Assembly (NCBI GenBank): GCA_050264575.1
Contig: JBLNGH010000209.1
Location: 1-24,160 of the forward strand
Reading direction: 5' to 3'
DNA length: 24,160 nucleotides
Source: DASQFI01 sp050264575
GTDB lineage: Bacteria; Acidobacteriota; Vicinamibacteria; Vicinamibacterales; SCN-69-37
The notes under the pieces are model-generated. The model was not told the DNA's origin, searched no databases, and saw nothing but the letters and a program-made list of their open reading frames with translations. This document shows, piece by piece, positions 17,787 to 24,160 of the stretch. Made by a program: the position numbers and the translations under genes. Numbering within the stretch: position 1 is the stretch's first letter; the number at the start of each line of letters is the position of its first letter.

Positions 17787-18704
17787 ATGTCGGCTCAACG
17801 AACGCTTCGGCGAGCGATGCCCTGCGCAGGAATTGGCCTTCATTCCGGGCAGAAGGTCAAGATGTCGCTCAAGCCGGCCCCAGCTGACTACGGCATCAGA
17901 TTCCAACGTACGGACCTTGGTGGGATGGAGATTCCAGCGCATATCTCCCACCTGGGCGCTAGACCCCATCTCCAGACCAGCCTGGCCAATGGCCGCGCCA
18001 CGGTCGACACGGTCGAACACCTCCTGGCGGCGCTCCGCAGCCTGGGGGTCGACAATGCCTGCGTCGAGCTCGACCACTCCGAGGTGCCCATCATGGACGG
18101 CAGCTCGGCCCCCTGGGTGTACCTCATCCAGGATGCGGGTGTGAGAGAGCTGCCGGCGCCGCGGAAGTCGATCCAGATCCTGCGTCAGCTGCAGGTGCAG
18201 CAGGGCGACAAGCGCATCGCGGTCTATCCGTCGGATCGCTTCAAGGTCAGCTACACGATCCGCTTCGACCACCCGTTGCTTCGCCATCAGCAGAAAACGC
18301 TCGACCTCGACGAGCAGACGTTCGTTGACGAGATTGCGCCGGCACGAACGTTCGGGTTCCTGAAGGAAGTGGAGATGCTGCGCCAGCGCGGTCTCGCGCT
18401 CGGCGGCTCGCTGGAAAACGCCATCGTTCTCGGCGAGACAGGCGTCCTCAATCCGCTGCGGTTCGAGGACGAGTTCGTCCGCCACAAGATTCTGGACGTG
18501 CTGGGCGACCTTGCGCTCATCGGCCATCCGCTGCTCGGACACCTCGTCGTCCATCGCGGCGGCCACGCGCTGCATACCGCGTTCGCGACCGAGCTTCTCA
18601 AGCAGCGCGACGCGTGGCGGTTCGTCGAAGTCCCATCGCTGGCGGATCTGCACGGCAGCCGGATTCCTGCTCCGGCCGCGGTCGGCCACCACATTTCGCA
18701 TTAG
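17787..18704 (+). CDS. lpxC: UDP-3-O-acyl-N-acetylglucosamine deacetylase
   Basis: A 305-residue zinc deacetylase, the committed step of lipid A synthesis in the cytoplasm. It removes the acetyl group from UDP-3-O-acyl-GlcNAc. Zinc ligands are His78 in TVEHLLAAL, and His233 and Asp237 in RHKILDVLGDLALIG. Glu77 is the general base, and His260 in HRGGHALH is the second catalytic residue. GIGLHSG at 15-21, IMDGSSAPWV at 102-111 and ARTFGFLKEVE near 186-196 are also standard. It supports a Gram-negative outer membrane with lipid A. It stands alone, away from other lipid A genes. No clear Shine-Dalgarno sequence precedes the ATG. Confidence 0.97.
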   Translation: MSAQRTLRRAMPCAGIGLHSGQKVKMSLKPAPADYGIRFQRTDLGGMEIPAHISHLGARPHLQTSLANGRATVDTVEHLLAALRSLGVDNACVELDHSEVPIMDGSSAPWVYLIQDAGVRELPAPRKSIQILRQLQVQQGDKRIAVYPSDRFKVSYTIRFDHPLLRHQQKTLDLDEQTFVDEIAPARTFGFLKEVEMLRQRGLALGGSLENAIVLGETGVLNPLRFEDEFVRHKILDVLGDLALIGHPLLGHLVVHRGGHALHTAFATELLKQRDAWRFVEVPSLADLHGSRIPAPAAVGHHISH

Positions 18705-18708
18705 TGTC

Positions 18709-18738
18709 AGGCCGAAGGTCGAAGGCCAGAGGCCGAAG
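18709..18738. repeat. Short degenerate repeat of GGCCGAAG/GTCGAAG units
   Basis: The stretch just after lpxC consists of imperfect 7-9 bp units built on G(G/T)C(C/-)GAAGG, such as GGCCGAAGGTCGAAGGCCAG followed by AGGCCGAAG. It lies in the 85 bp between lpxC and the secreted-protein gene. It looks like a simple-sequence repeat of the kind that expands between genes in GC-rich genomes. Confidence 0.5.
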
Positions 18739-18765
18739 TTAGATCAGTTTCTCGAACGGCTCGGC

Positions 18766-18774
18766 TGCTACCAT
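18766..18774 (+). promoter_or_regulatory. Extended -10 promoter-like sequence for the secreted-protein gene
   Basis: TGCTACCAT matches TGnTAnnAT with a TACCAT hexamer at 18769-18774. The ATG at 18790 would be only about 8-10 nt from the expected start of transcription, so the leader is very short and no Shine-Dalgarno sequence is visible. No clear -35 is present. Confidence 0.4.
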
Positions 18775-18789
18775 AGTCGTATCGAGCTC

Positions 18790-20160
18790 ATGCTGATTTC
18801 TGCATTGCTGGTTCTCGCGATGCAATCAGGCGGAGCCTCTGCCCAATTTGGGCAGCTTCTCGTCCGCATCGAGCGGTCGGAGATCATGCCTGAGGCGGTC
18901 CGGCTGTCTGGGCCGCGGACAGTCACGCGCGATCGTGCAGGCGAGGATTCCGTCGTGTTCACGGATCTCCCGCCGGGCCGCTACGAGGTCGAGCCGGTGT
19001 ACGCAGGCGGTCCAGTGGGTGCGCGGCAATCCGTACGCGTGGACGCGGGCCAGCCGGTTGCGATTCTCTTCGCCAAAGAGAATGTCGGCGGCGTGAGTCT
19101 ATCCGCCACGCCGGAGGTGTGCCGCGATGCGACGCATTTCGGCGTCGTGCAGGAAGACGGCCGCGTACCTGTTGCGAGATTCGTTCGGACCACCGGGTGC
19201 GATCGCGTGATTGAAGGACTACCGCCAGGCACCTATAAGGCCTACTTCCAGACCGAGAACGTCCTCGTCGGTTCGCGATTCTTCACGGTCGAGCCCCAGC
19301 GTCTCGTTCGCGTCGCCGTCTCTGGGGTGTTTGTCACGGTAGCTGGCCGTGTTCTCTACAACGGCGCGCCGGCCGCTGGCGGCATACTGATCCTCAGTCG
19401 ACCGGAAACGCCTTCCTACTCGAAAGTCCCTCTCGAAATCGTCCTCGATGCCCAAGGACAATTCCGCGCGACGGTGCCCGAAGGTGGAGAATTTCGGCTT
19501 TCATTGCTGCGAGATCGCTCTCCAGTGTCTATCGACGAGAGGCCGGCGAAATTGCTGCGAGATCGCGCTCCAGTGACTGTCGACGTCCGCTCGGTGAAAC
19601 TTCTCGAGCCTTCGACCTTCTTTGAGTGGTCGATCAACGGCAGCGTTCTGACCTTGACGCTTCCTGGATGGAACCGGGAGGAAGGTATCGGCGTGATGCG
19701 GCTGAGCAAGAACTCGATGTCGGCCGTGACATTCAAACCATGGGACGAAATCCGGCTGGACGCCGGTTACGGTGACTACACAGTTTCGGCCTTTGTTGAG
19801 CGAAGGGGCGAGTCGCGTCAAGCGTGGGTGCCGGCGTGCGTGACGCTGAGTCAGCCCGACGTGCAACTCACACTGCGGCCCGGCCGGACCGTGGAGGTGG
19901 AGTTCTCACAGGCCATGCACTTGCCAGCTGGCTTCATCGTGCTTTCATCGAGTGGGGCGGATTGTGTGGTTCCGCTGGCGGTGTTCAGCTTCGATCGCCT
20001 TGCGGCGTTCAACATCGACCGGCGCCCCGACGGCGCGCGCAAGTCGTCGCGTTTTGTGTTCTACAACTTTCCGCCGGACGATCGGATCGTGTGGTCGATG
20101 GACGGCAGGGAGCGGAGGGAGTTTGTTATCCCGAAGGACGGGCCACTTCTGATTCGCTGA
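18790..20160 (+). CDS. Secreted protein of unknown function with carboxypeptidase-regulatory/Ig-like repeats
   Basis: A 456-residue protein. The ATG at 18790 gives a clean signal peptide (hydrophobic residues 2-11, cleavage probably after Ala-Ser-Ala at 16-18); the longer open frame upstream runs back through lpxC and is not used. The mature part is rich in beta-strand patterns. Phrases such as FTDLPPGRYEVEPVYAGG and IEGLPPGTYKAYF, and AGRVLYNGAPAAGG with LDAQGQFRATVPEGGEFRL, are typical of carboxypeptidase regulatory-like domains. I see no enzyme motif or C-terminal membrane anchor. Residues 239-254 and 255-270 are a tandem copy (LLRDRSPVSIDERPAK and LLRDRAPVTVDVRSVK). Function unknown; a surface or periplasmic binding role is a guess. 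It is flanked by simple-sequence repeats on both sides. Confidence 0.8.
   Translation: MLISALLVLAMQSGGASAQFGQLLVRIERSEIMPEAVRLSGPRTVTRDRAGEDSVVFTDLPPGRYEVEPVYAGGPVGARQSVRVDAGQPVAILFAKENVGGVSLSATPEVCRDATHFGVVQEDGRVPVARFVRTTGCDRVIEGLPPGTYKAYFQTENVLVGSRFFTVEPQRLVRVAVSGVFVTVAGRVLYNGAPAAGGILILSRPETPSYSKVPLEIVLDAQGQFRATVPEGGEFRLSLLRDRSPVSIDERPAKLLRDRAPVTVDVRSVKLLEPSTFFEWSINGSVLTLTLPGWNREEGIGVMRLSKNSMSAVTFKPWDEIRLDAGYGDYTVSAFVERRGESRQAWVPACVTLSQPDVQLTLRPGRTVEVEFSQAMHLPAGFIVLSSSGADCVVPLAVFSFDRLAAFNIDRRPDGARKSSRFVFYNFPPDDRIVWSMDGRERREFVIPKDGPLLIR
19503..19598 (+). repeat. In-frame tandem duplication, 2 x 48 bp
   Basis: Units 19503-19550 and 19551-19598 match at 39 of 48 positions; the first 35 bases differ at only three. 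The duplication encodes two 16-residue copies in the secreted protein, and a third degenerate start (LLEP) follows. Because 48 is a multiple of three, the frame is kept. Confidence 0.8.
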
Positions 20161-20179
20161 ACCGCTGAACGCTGTTTTA

Positions 20180-20225
20180 GGAACCCCGGAACCTCGGAAC
20201 CCCGGAACCTCGGAACCCCGGAACC
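20180..20225. repeat. Tandem octamer repeat GGAACC(C/T)C
   Basis: The 16-bp unit GGAACCCCGGAACCTC occurs twice in full (20180-20195, 20196-20211) and once truncated (20212-20225), equal to nearly six copies of an octamer that alternates C and T at position seven. It fills most of the 67 bp between the convergent ends of the secreted-protein gene and the small gene of the sigma operon. Confidence 0.85.
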
Positions 20226-20227
20226 GA

Positions 20228-20503
20228 CTACTCTTCAGTCGCCCTATTCGCCTTTCTCACGAAGGCGACCAATCGATCGTTTTCGAACCTGTTGAAGCTC
20301 ATGAACAGGCTTTCTTTCAGGTACGCCTGCAGTTCGTCGGGCGTCATCTGGGCGACGACGTGCTGGATTTCGCGGTCGACGTCTTCGAACCCGTAATCGA
20401 GCCCTTTCTGTCGCGCGAGGTCGCGCGAGATGGCCTCGATGATCGCGAGCGCGTCGCCGTCGAGGTCGACCGGAGTGCCGGCGGTGGTGGTGATCGTCCG
20501 CAT
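20228..20503 (-). CDS. Small protein of unknown function in the sigma-STAS operon
   Basis: A 91-residue acidic, mostly helical protein that I do not recognise. I chose the ATG at 20503, because GGAGG at 20510-20514 lies 6 bases before it. An ATG at 20509 overlaps the STAS stop (ATGA) but has no spacing from that GGAGG. There is no signal peptide or membrane segment. The protein has a predicted helix around DGDALAIIEAISRDLARQKG, a second around EDVDREIQHVVAQM, and a third around TPDELQAYLKESLFMSFNRF. It is the last gene of the operon, directly after an STAS protein, so a role in the same regulatory circuit (for example a partner or anti-sigma factor) is possible but not shown. Confidence 0.8.
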   Translation of the reverse strand: MRTITTTAGTPVDLDGDALAIIEAISRDLARQKGLDYGFEDVDREIQHVVAQMTPDELQAYLKESLFMSFNRFENDRLVAFVRKANRATEE

Positions 20504-20505
20504 GG

Positions 20506-20847
20506 TCATCCTCCGAAGCTCGCGAGCGCCGACGCCTGATCGGCATGCACCTCGAGGAAGTTGTGCGCGCCGGTCATCTGCAGCATCGTCTCGACGCGTT
20601 TCTGCACGCCGGTGAGCTTGAGCGAGCCGCCGGCGGCCTGCGCCTGCCGGAAGAGATCCATGAGACAGCCGATTGTCGCGCTGTCCACGTAGCTCACGGG
20701 CGTGAGATCGACCAGAATCTTTTTCTCGCCGGCGCCGATGAGGTTGGTGGCCGCCGTGGCGAAGTCGGCCAGAATCGGGTAGGTCAGCCGCGTTTCCTTG
20801 ACCAGCAGCAAGACGACGCCGTCGATGTGAGAGGTCGTGACGTTCAT
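20506..20847 (-). CDS. STAS-domain protein, anti-sigma-factor-antagonist type
   Basis: A 113-residue single STAS domain. VSYVDSATIGCLMDLFRQAQ (residues 51-70) is the conserved loop of SpoIIAA/RsbV-like proteins, with Ser56 at the position that is normally phosphorylated by an anti-sigma kinase. The typical ADFATAATNLIGAGEKKILVD region comes before it and a GGSLKLTGVQ strand after it. In partner-switching systems the unphosphorylated protein binds the anti-sigma factor and frees the sigma factor. Its ATG overlaps the sigma-factor stop by 4 bp (ATGA), so the two are translationally coupled. No HATPase-type anti-sigma kinase or PP2C phosphatase gene is in the window. Confidence 0.9.
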   Translation of the reverse strand: MNVTTSHIDGVVLLLVKETRLTYPILADFATAATNLIGAGEKKILVDLTPVSYVDSATIGCLMDLFRQAQAAGGSLKLTGVQKRVETMLQMTGAHNFLEVHADQASALASFGG

Positions 20848-21470
20848 TCGGTTCCTCCGCGCGAAGCCGGTTTCGCGGCCGGCCCCCGAGACTGAAGACG
20901 ACGCAACTGCTTGGCGAGTTCAAGCCGGCCCCGGTTGATGCGGGACTTGACCGTCCCCTCCGGGAGCCGGAGCTTGTCGGCGATCTCCTGATACGAGAAT
21001 TCCTGCAAATCGCGCAGCACGACGGCCTCTCTCAACGCCTCCGGGAGCTCGGCCAGAGCCTGGCGGATGAGGTGCCGCAGGTCGAGCTGCTCGAGCTCGG
21101 CGTGCGGGCCGCGGTCGCGCGAGACGGGCATGAGGTCGGCGGCGTCGACGTCACGGGCCATCGTCTCACGTTCCTTGCGCACGCTGCGGTAATGATCGAT
21201 GCAGAGGTTGCGGCTGATGCTGATCAGCCAGGTCTGGAAATTGGCGCGCCGATCGAACGTGTGCATGGCGCGGAAAATCTTGAGGAAGATGTCCTGCGTC
21301 AGATCCTCCGCCTCGTCGTGTCGGCCCACGAACTTGTAGGCGAGATTGAAGACCTTGCGCCAGTGCTGGCGCACGATCAGCTCCCAGGCCTCCTGATCGC
21401 CCGCCAGGCAGCGCGCGATGAGCTCGTCGGTGACGGTAACCGGTGCGTTGGGGACGGGATCGCTGGACAT
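20844..21470 (-). CDS. RNA polymerase sigma factor, ECF/RpoE type
   Basis: A 208-residue group 4 sigma factor with only regions 2 and 4. Region 2 spans about 27-97, with DEAEDLTQDIFLKIFRAMHT and FQTWLISISRNLCIDHYRS binding core polymerase and the -10 element. Region 4 spans about 135-188, with a helix-turn-helix at FSYQEIADKLRLPEGTVKSR for the -35. I chose the ATG at 21470. The frame stays open to 21599, but those extra 43 codons run through the palindromic element at 21514-21610 and do not look like protein. An extended -10 sequence lies at 21501-21509. The first gene of a three-gene operon with an STAS protein and a small unknown. Confidence 0.95.
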   Translation of the reverse strand: MSSDPVPNAPVTVTDELIARCLAGDQEAWELIVRQHWRKVFNLAYKFVGRHDEAEDLTQDIFLKIFRAMHTFDRRANFQTWLISISRNLCIDHYRSVRKERETMARDVDAADLMPVSRDRGPHAELEQLDLRHLIRQALAELPEALREAVVLRDLQEFSYQEIADKLRLPEGTVKSRINRGRLELAKQLRRLQSRGPAAKPASRGGTE

Positions 21471-21500
21471 CAACGACAGAGGCGGGTCTGGCGTGCGCGC

Positions 21501-21509
21501 ATGATAGCA
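21501..21509 (-). promoter_or_regulatory. Extended -10 promoter-like sequence for the sigma operon
   Basis: Read on the minus strand, TGCTATCAT fits TGnTATAAT with five of six hexamer bases (hexamer at 21506-21501). Transcription would start near 21494, giving a leader of about 24 nt before the ATG at 21470. It lies 5 bp outside the left end of the palindromic element. The nearest -35-like sequence (TTGCAA, in the palindrome arm) is 23 bp away, too far for a normal spacer. Confidence 0.45.
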
Positions 21510-21513
21510 AGTT

Positions 21514-21610
21514 GGGGTCAGGTCTTGTATTGCAACATTTGCGGCGGATGACACGGGTGTAAGACAAAGCTGAGACCGCGCCCAAATGTTGCAATACAAG
21601 ACCTGACCCC
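21514..21610. repeat. 97-bp palindromic intergenic element (REP/MITE-like)
   Basis: Arms 21514-21541 and 21583-21610 are exact 28-bp reverse complements starting with GGGGTCAGGTCTTGTATTGC. The inner 41 bp (21542-21582) are GC-rich and not strongly paired. There is no coding capacity. The size and design fit a non-autonomous palindromic element or REP-type sequence, of the kind moved by Y1 (TnpA-REP) transposases in other genomes. No direct target duplication is evident at the ends. It separates the promoters of the sigma operon (minus) and lysA (plus). The first eight bases, GGGGTCAG, recur at 14630-14637 before uvrA. Confidence 0.85.
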
Positions 21611-21613
21611 CAC

Positions 21614-21619
21614 TACAAT
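21614..21619 (+). promoter_or_regulatory. -10 promoter element for lysA-tmk
   Basis: TACAAT matches the -10 consensus at five of six positions and lies 4 bp outside the right end of the palindrome. TTGCAA at 21589-21594, within the palindrome arm, could be the -35 with a long 19-bp spacer. Transcription would start near 21626, only about 5 nt before the lysA ATG, so the message would be almost leaderless. No Shine-Dalgarno sequence is seen. Confidence 0.5.
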
Positions 21620-21630
21620 TCCCGGTCCCG

Positions 21631-22872
21631 ATGGCGTTCGAACGCGTGGAGGGGAGACTGGCCTGCGACGGCGTACCGCTCGACGCGATTGCGGCGGCCG
21701 CCGGGACGCCCGTTCACGTCTACAGCGCCGCGACGATCCTCGAGCGGTATCGCGCGCTCGACGCGGCGTTCGCGTCCTATCCGCATCGACTTCATTACGC
21801 CATCAAGGCCAATGCGACGCTCGGCCTCGTCCGGCTCATGCGGGAGCTCGGCGCGTCGGCGGACGCCAACTCCGGCGGTGAAATCGAAGTCGCGCTTCGC
21901 GCGGGGTTCACGCCGGCCGACATCGTCTTCACCGGCGTCGGCAAGACCGCCGCGGAGCTCGATCGCGCCGTCGGCCTTCGCCTCGGCGCCATCAACGTCG
22001 AGTCGCCCGGCGAAATGGATCGCATCGCGTCGCGCGCGAAGACGCAGGGCATCCGCACGCGCGTCGCCGTGCGGATCAATCCGGACGTCGACGCGGGCAG
22101 CCATCCGCACATCTCGACCGGCCGTCTCGACACGAAGTTCGGCATGTCGGTCGACGACGCCGCGTCGTTGATCCGGACGATGGCGGCGAATGCGGATCTT
22201 CACGTCGTCGGGCTGCACGTGCACGTCGGATCGCAGGTCACGACGACGGGCCCGCTCGTTCGCGCCGCGACGGTCATCTCCGATCTGGCCCGCACGCTCG
22301 CGGCTGACGGCATCCCGCTCGAACATCTCGATCTCGGGGGCGGTCTGGGGCTCGCCTACGAGCCGGGACAGCCGGCGCTCCGCGTCGAGGAATATGCGGA
22401 GGCGATACTCCCGGCCATCCGCGCGGCCGGGTTGATGCTGCTGCTCGAGCCCGGCCGATGGATCGTCGGTCCCGCCGGCGTGCTCGTGGCGGAGGTCGTG
22501 GACATCAAGCCCAAACCGACCGGTGGACTGTTCGTCATCGTCGATGCAGGGTTGACGGATCTTCTCCGGCCGGCGCTATACGGCGCGTGGCACAGCATCG
22601 AGCCGATCGCGCCGCGTCCCGGCGCACAGGCCGAAACCGACATCGTGGGACCCGTGTGTGAAACGTCCGACACGCTGGGCCGCGACCGATCGCTGCCTCC
22701 CGTCCGTGTCGGCGACCTTCTCGCGATTCGCGACACCGGCGCCTACGGCGCAGTGATGGCGTCGAACTACAATCGGCGGCCGCTCGCCAGCGAGGTGCTG
22801 GTCCGGGATGGCCAGTGGCGTGTGATTCGCCGGCGGCAGACGGTGGACGAAATGCTGCAGTGGGATCAGTGA
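21631..22872 (+). CDS. lysA: Diaminopimelate decarboxylase
   Basis: A 413-residue PLP enzyme of the alanine-racemase fold (fold type III) that makes lysine from meso-diaminopimelate, the last step of the pathway. The PLP lysine is Lys59 in HYAIKAN. ADANSGGEIEVALRAG near 77-92, GLHVHVGSQ near 194-202, DLGGGLG near 233-239 and LEPGRWIVGPAG near 271-282 are standard. Cys343 in GPVCETSD lies at the dimer-shared active site, and TGAYGAVMASNYNRRP is near the C-terminus. The family length is about 410-420. The ATG at 21631 is 20 bp after the palindromic element and 11 bp after a -10 sequence. It overlaps tmk by 1 bp, which shows an operon. Confidence 0.96.
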   Translation: MAFERVEGRLACDGVPLDAIAAAAGTPVHVYSAATILERYRALDAAFASYPHRLHYAIKANATLGLVRLMRELGASADANSGGEIEVALRAGFTPADIVFTGVGKTAAELDRAVGLRLGAINVESPGEMDRIASRAKTQGIRTRVAVRINPDVDAGSHPHISTGRLDTKFGMSVDDAASLIRTMAANADLHVVGLHVHVGSQVTTTGPLVRAATVISDLARTLAADGIPLEHLDLGGGLGLAYEPGQPALRVEEYAEAILPAIRAAGLMLLLEPGRWIVGPAGVLVAEVVDIKPKPTGGLFVIVDAGLTDLLRPALYGAWHSIEPIAPRPGAQAETDIVGPVCETSDTLGRDRSLPPVRVGDLLAIRDTGAYGAVMASNYNRRPLASEVLVRDGQWRVIRRRQTVDEMLQWDQ

Positions 22873-23474
22873 TGCTCATCGCCTTCGAGGGACTCGATCA
22901 AAGCGGCAAAGCGACGCAAGCGGACGCGCTCAGCGCGCGTCTGACGCGCGATGGCTGGACGGTTCACGCGATCTCGTTCCCCGATTACCGCACGCCCATC
23001 GGCCGCGAGATCCAGAAGGCCCTGGCGGGCGAGCGCGAGTTTGGCCCGGACGTCCTGCAGCTCCTGTACATCGCCAATCGTCTGGAGTACAAGCCGCGTC
23101 TCGATCGCTGGCTTGGCGCCGGCGACGTCGTGATCTGCGACCGCTACCGTGCGTCGAGCGTCGCCTACGGCGAAGCGCACGGCGTCGATCCCGCGTGGCT
23201 GGAAGACGCGCAGCGGCTGCTGCCGTTGCCCGCGGTGACGATCTTTCTCGACATCCCTCCCGAGGCGGGCGTGAAGCGCAAGACGGCCGACCGCGATCTG
23301 TTCGAGCGGGATCTCGCGCTGCTCGCCCGCGTGAGGGAGAGCTACCGCCGCCAGGCGCAGCGGCCGGACTGGGTGGTGATCGACGCGACGCCCGCGAAGA
23401 CGGACGTCACGGCGGCTGTCGAGCGGGTCGTCCTGCCACGGCTCGCGCGACCGTCAACGCACGAACGCTCCTGA
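22872..23474 (+). CDS. tmk: Thymidylate kinase
   Basis: A 200-residue P-loop kinase that phosphorylates dTMP to dTDP. The P-loop is GLDQSGKAT at 7-15, FPDY at 36-39 binds nucleotide substrate, and CDRYRASSVAYG at 89-100 holds the DRY motif. VTIFLDIPPEAGVKRK and a short LID region follow. I chose the ATG at 22872, which shares its first base with the lysA stop (TGATG). A GTG at 22869 would add one residue. Its 3' end overlaps the convergent comF-type gene by 68 bp. The GLDQSGK form rather than the E. coli-type GLEGAGK is common outside Proteobacteria. Confidence 0.95.
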   Translation: MLIAFEGLDQSGKATQADALSARLTRDGWTVHAISFPDYRTPIGREIQKALAGEREFGPDVLQLLYIANRLEYKPRLDRWLGAGDVVICDRYRASSVAYGEAHGVDPAWLEDAQRLLPLPAVTIFLDIPPEAGVKRKTADRDLFERDLALLARVRESYRRQAQRPDWVVIDATPAKTDVTAAVERVVLPRLARPSTHERS

Positions 23475-24141
23475 CGCCGGCCTCGAGCAGCACCCGGCTG
23501 CACGCCTCGAGCGTCGCGCCCGTCGTCATCACGTCGTCGATCAGAACGACGACGCGGTTGTGGAGGCGGATGGTCGGATGCGCGCGCGGCGCGAGCCGCC
23601 ATCGCCACGCGACCGCGAACGAGGCACGCACGTTCGCGTTTCGCCGCGCCGCGGGCAGGCTCGCCTGCGGCGGCCCGTGACGCACGCGCCGCAGCACGCG
23701 CCAGACCGGCAGACCCAGCGCGCGGGCCAGATCGTCAGACTGATTGAAGCCGCGCTCCACGGCGCGAAGCGGGTGTAACGGGACTGGAACGACCGCATCG
23801 GCGCCGGACAGCAGATCGCGTCCTGTGTCGTGCAGCAGCGCGCCCAGGGGCTCGGCAAGCGCGCGGCGCCCCTGGTACTTGAACGCGTGGACGATTTTCC
23901 GGAGCGAGCCGTCGTACCGGCCCGCGCTCCGCGCGAGCGTCAGCCGCGCCGGGTGCCGGCGGCACCGCGCGCAGACGGGGCCGTCGGATCGCCAGGCAGC
24001 CAGCGCATCGCCGCAGCGGACGCACCACGGAGGCGCCAGCCGCGGCACGCTGCGCCAGCATCCTCCGCAGACCGGACCCGCAAGCGGCTGGACCAGCACG
24101 TCGTCGCACGCCGCGCACGCCGGCGCGAGCAGGACACGCAC
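23407..24141 (-). CDS. comF: ComF-family phosphoribosyltransferase-like protein, N-terminus possibly beyond the edge
   Basis: At least 244 residues. The N-terminal part has four CxxC pairs (Cys9/12, 25/28, 40/43, 57/60), forming the zinc-finger region of ComFC/GntX proteins. ADAVVPVPLHPLRAVERGFNQ is the family's hallmark, and VVVLIDDVMTTGATLEAC (198-215) is the PRPP-binding loop of type I phosphoribosyltransferases. In competent bacteria ComFC helps take up or integrate single-stranded DNA; elsewhere the role is unclear. The only start inside the window is a GTG at 24141, but the frame stays open to the edge, and relatives usually have about ten more residues before the first CxxC. The 3' end overlaps tmk by 68 bp. 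Confidence 0.93.
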   Translation of the reverse strand: MRVLLAPACAACDDVLVQPLAGPVCGGCWRSVPRLAPPWCVRCGDALAAWRSDGPVCARCRRHPARLTLARSAGRYDGSLRKIVHAFKYQGRRALAEPLGALLHDTGRDLLSGADAVVPVPLHPLRAVERGFNQSDDLARALGLPVWRVLRRVRHGPPQASLPAARRNANVRASFAVAWRWRLAPRAHPTIRLHNRVVVLIDDVMTTGATLEACSRVLLEAGVRSVRALTVARAVAGRPARQPP

Positions 24142-24160
24142 AGCGGCGTTGGCCGCGGCC

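Noticed and set aside
21470..21599. Longer N-terminus for the sigma factor
   Set aside because: The extra 43 codons translate the palindromic element and pass through the likely promoter.

Overview
The window is about 24 kb of GC-rich DNA, densely packed with genes on both strands. The gene set includes LpxC (lipid A synthesis, so a Gram-negative envelope), a monofunctional transglycosylase, lipoprotein hydrolases, secreted serine protease, an IPT/NHL propeller protein and GC-rich simple repeats between genes. Together with many GTG/TTG starts this fits an Acidobacteriota-type genome, possibly the Vicinamibacterales lineage. That placement rests on general impression, not on a marker gene. 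I see no rRNA, tRNA, CRISPR array, phage gene or intact transposase.

Layout. 1-1313 (minus): secreted subtilisin-like protease, cut by the window edge. 1626-7359 (plus): a tight run of a peptide-type ABC substrate-binding protein, two permeases, a DapA-fold aldolase resembling 4-hydroxy-2-oxoglutarate aldolase, and a class V aminotransferase resembling alanine-glyoxylate aminotransferase. No transporter ATPase is present. The last two enzymes could form a short route from a hydroxy-keto acid to pyruvate plus glyoxylate and on to glycine. 7393-7444: a nested palindromic repeat. 7470-9702 (plus): M48 lipoprotein protease and MtgA. 9694-10272 (minus): NlpC/P60 lipoprotein. These three are all envelope or cell-wall functions.

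10448-14657 (plus): HNH nuclease, IPT/NHL propeller protein, APC amino-acid permease and CaiB/BaiF-type CoA-transferase or racemase, closely spaced. 14613-17594: uvrA with its own promoter-like sequence and a perfect 21-bp hairpin that contains its ribosome binding site. 17787-18704: lpxC. 18790-20160: an unrecognised secreted protein, flanked by two simple-sequence repeats. 20228-21470 (minus): an ECF-type sigma factor, an STAS-domain protein and an unknown small protein with overlapping or touching ends. 21514-21610: a 97-bp palindromic element lying exactly between the divergent promoter-like sequences of the sigma operon and of lysA-tmk (21631-23474, plus). 23407 to the right edge (minus): comF, convergent with and overlapping tmk.

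Most genes are ordinary chromosomal functions. The strongest unexplained structure is the set of three palindromic elements (7393-7444, 14669-14715, 21514-21610). Two of them share a GGGGTCAG sequence and sit in the 5' regions of uvrA and lysA, where they may affect expression. I did not find a convincing new defence or biosynthetic system.
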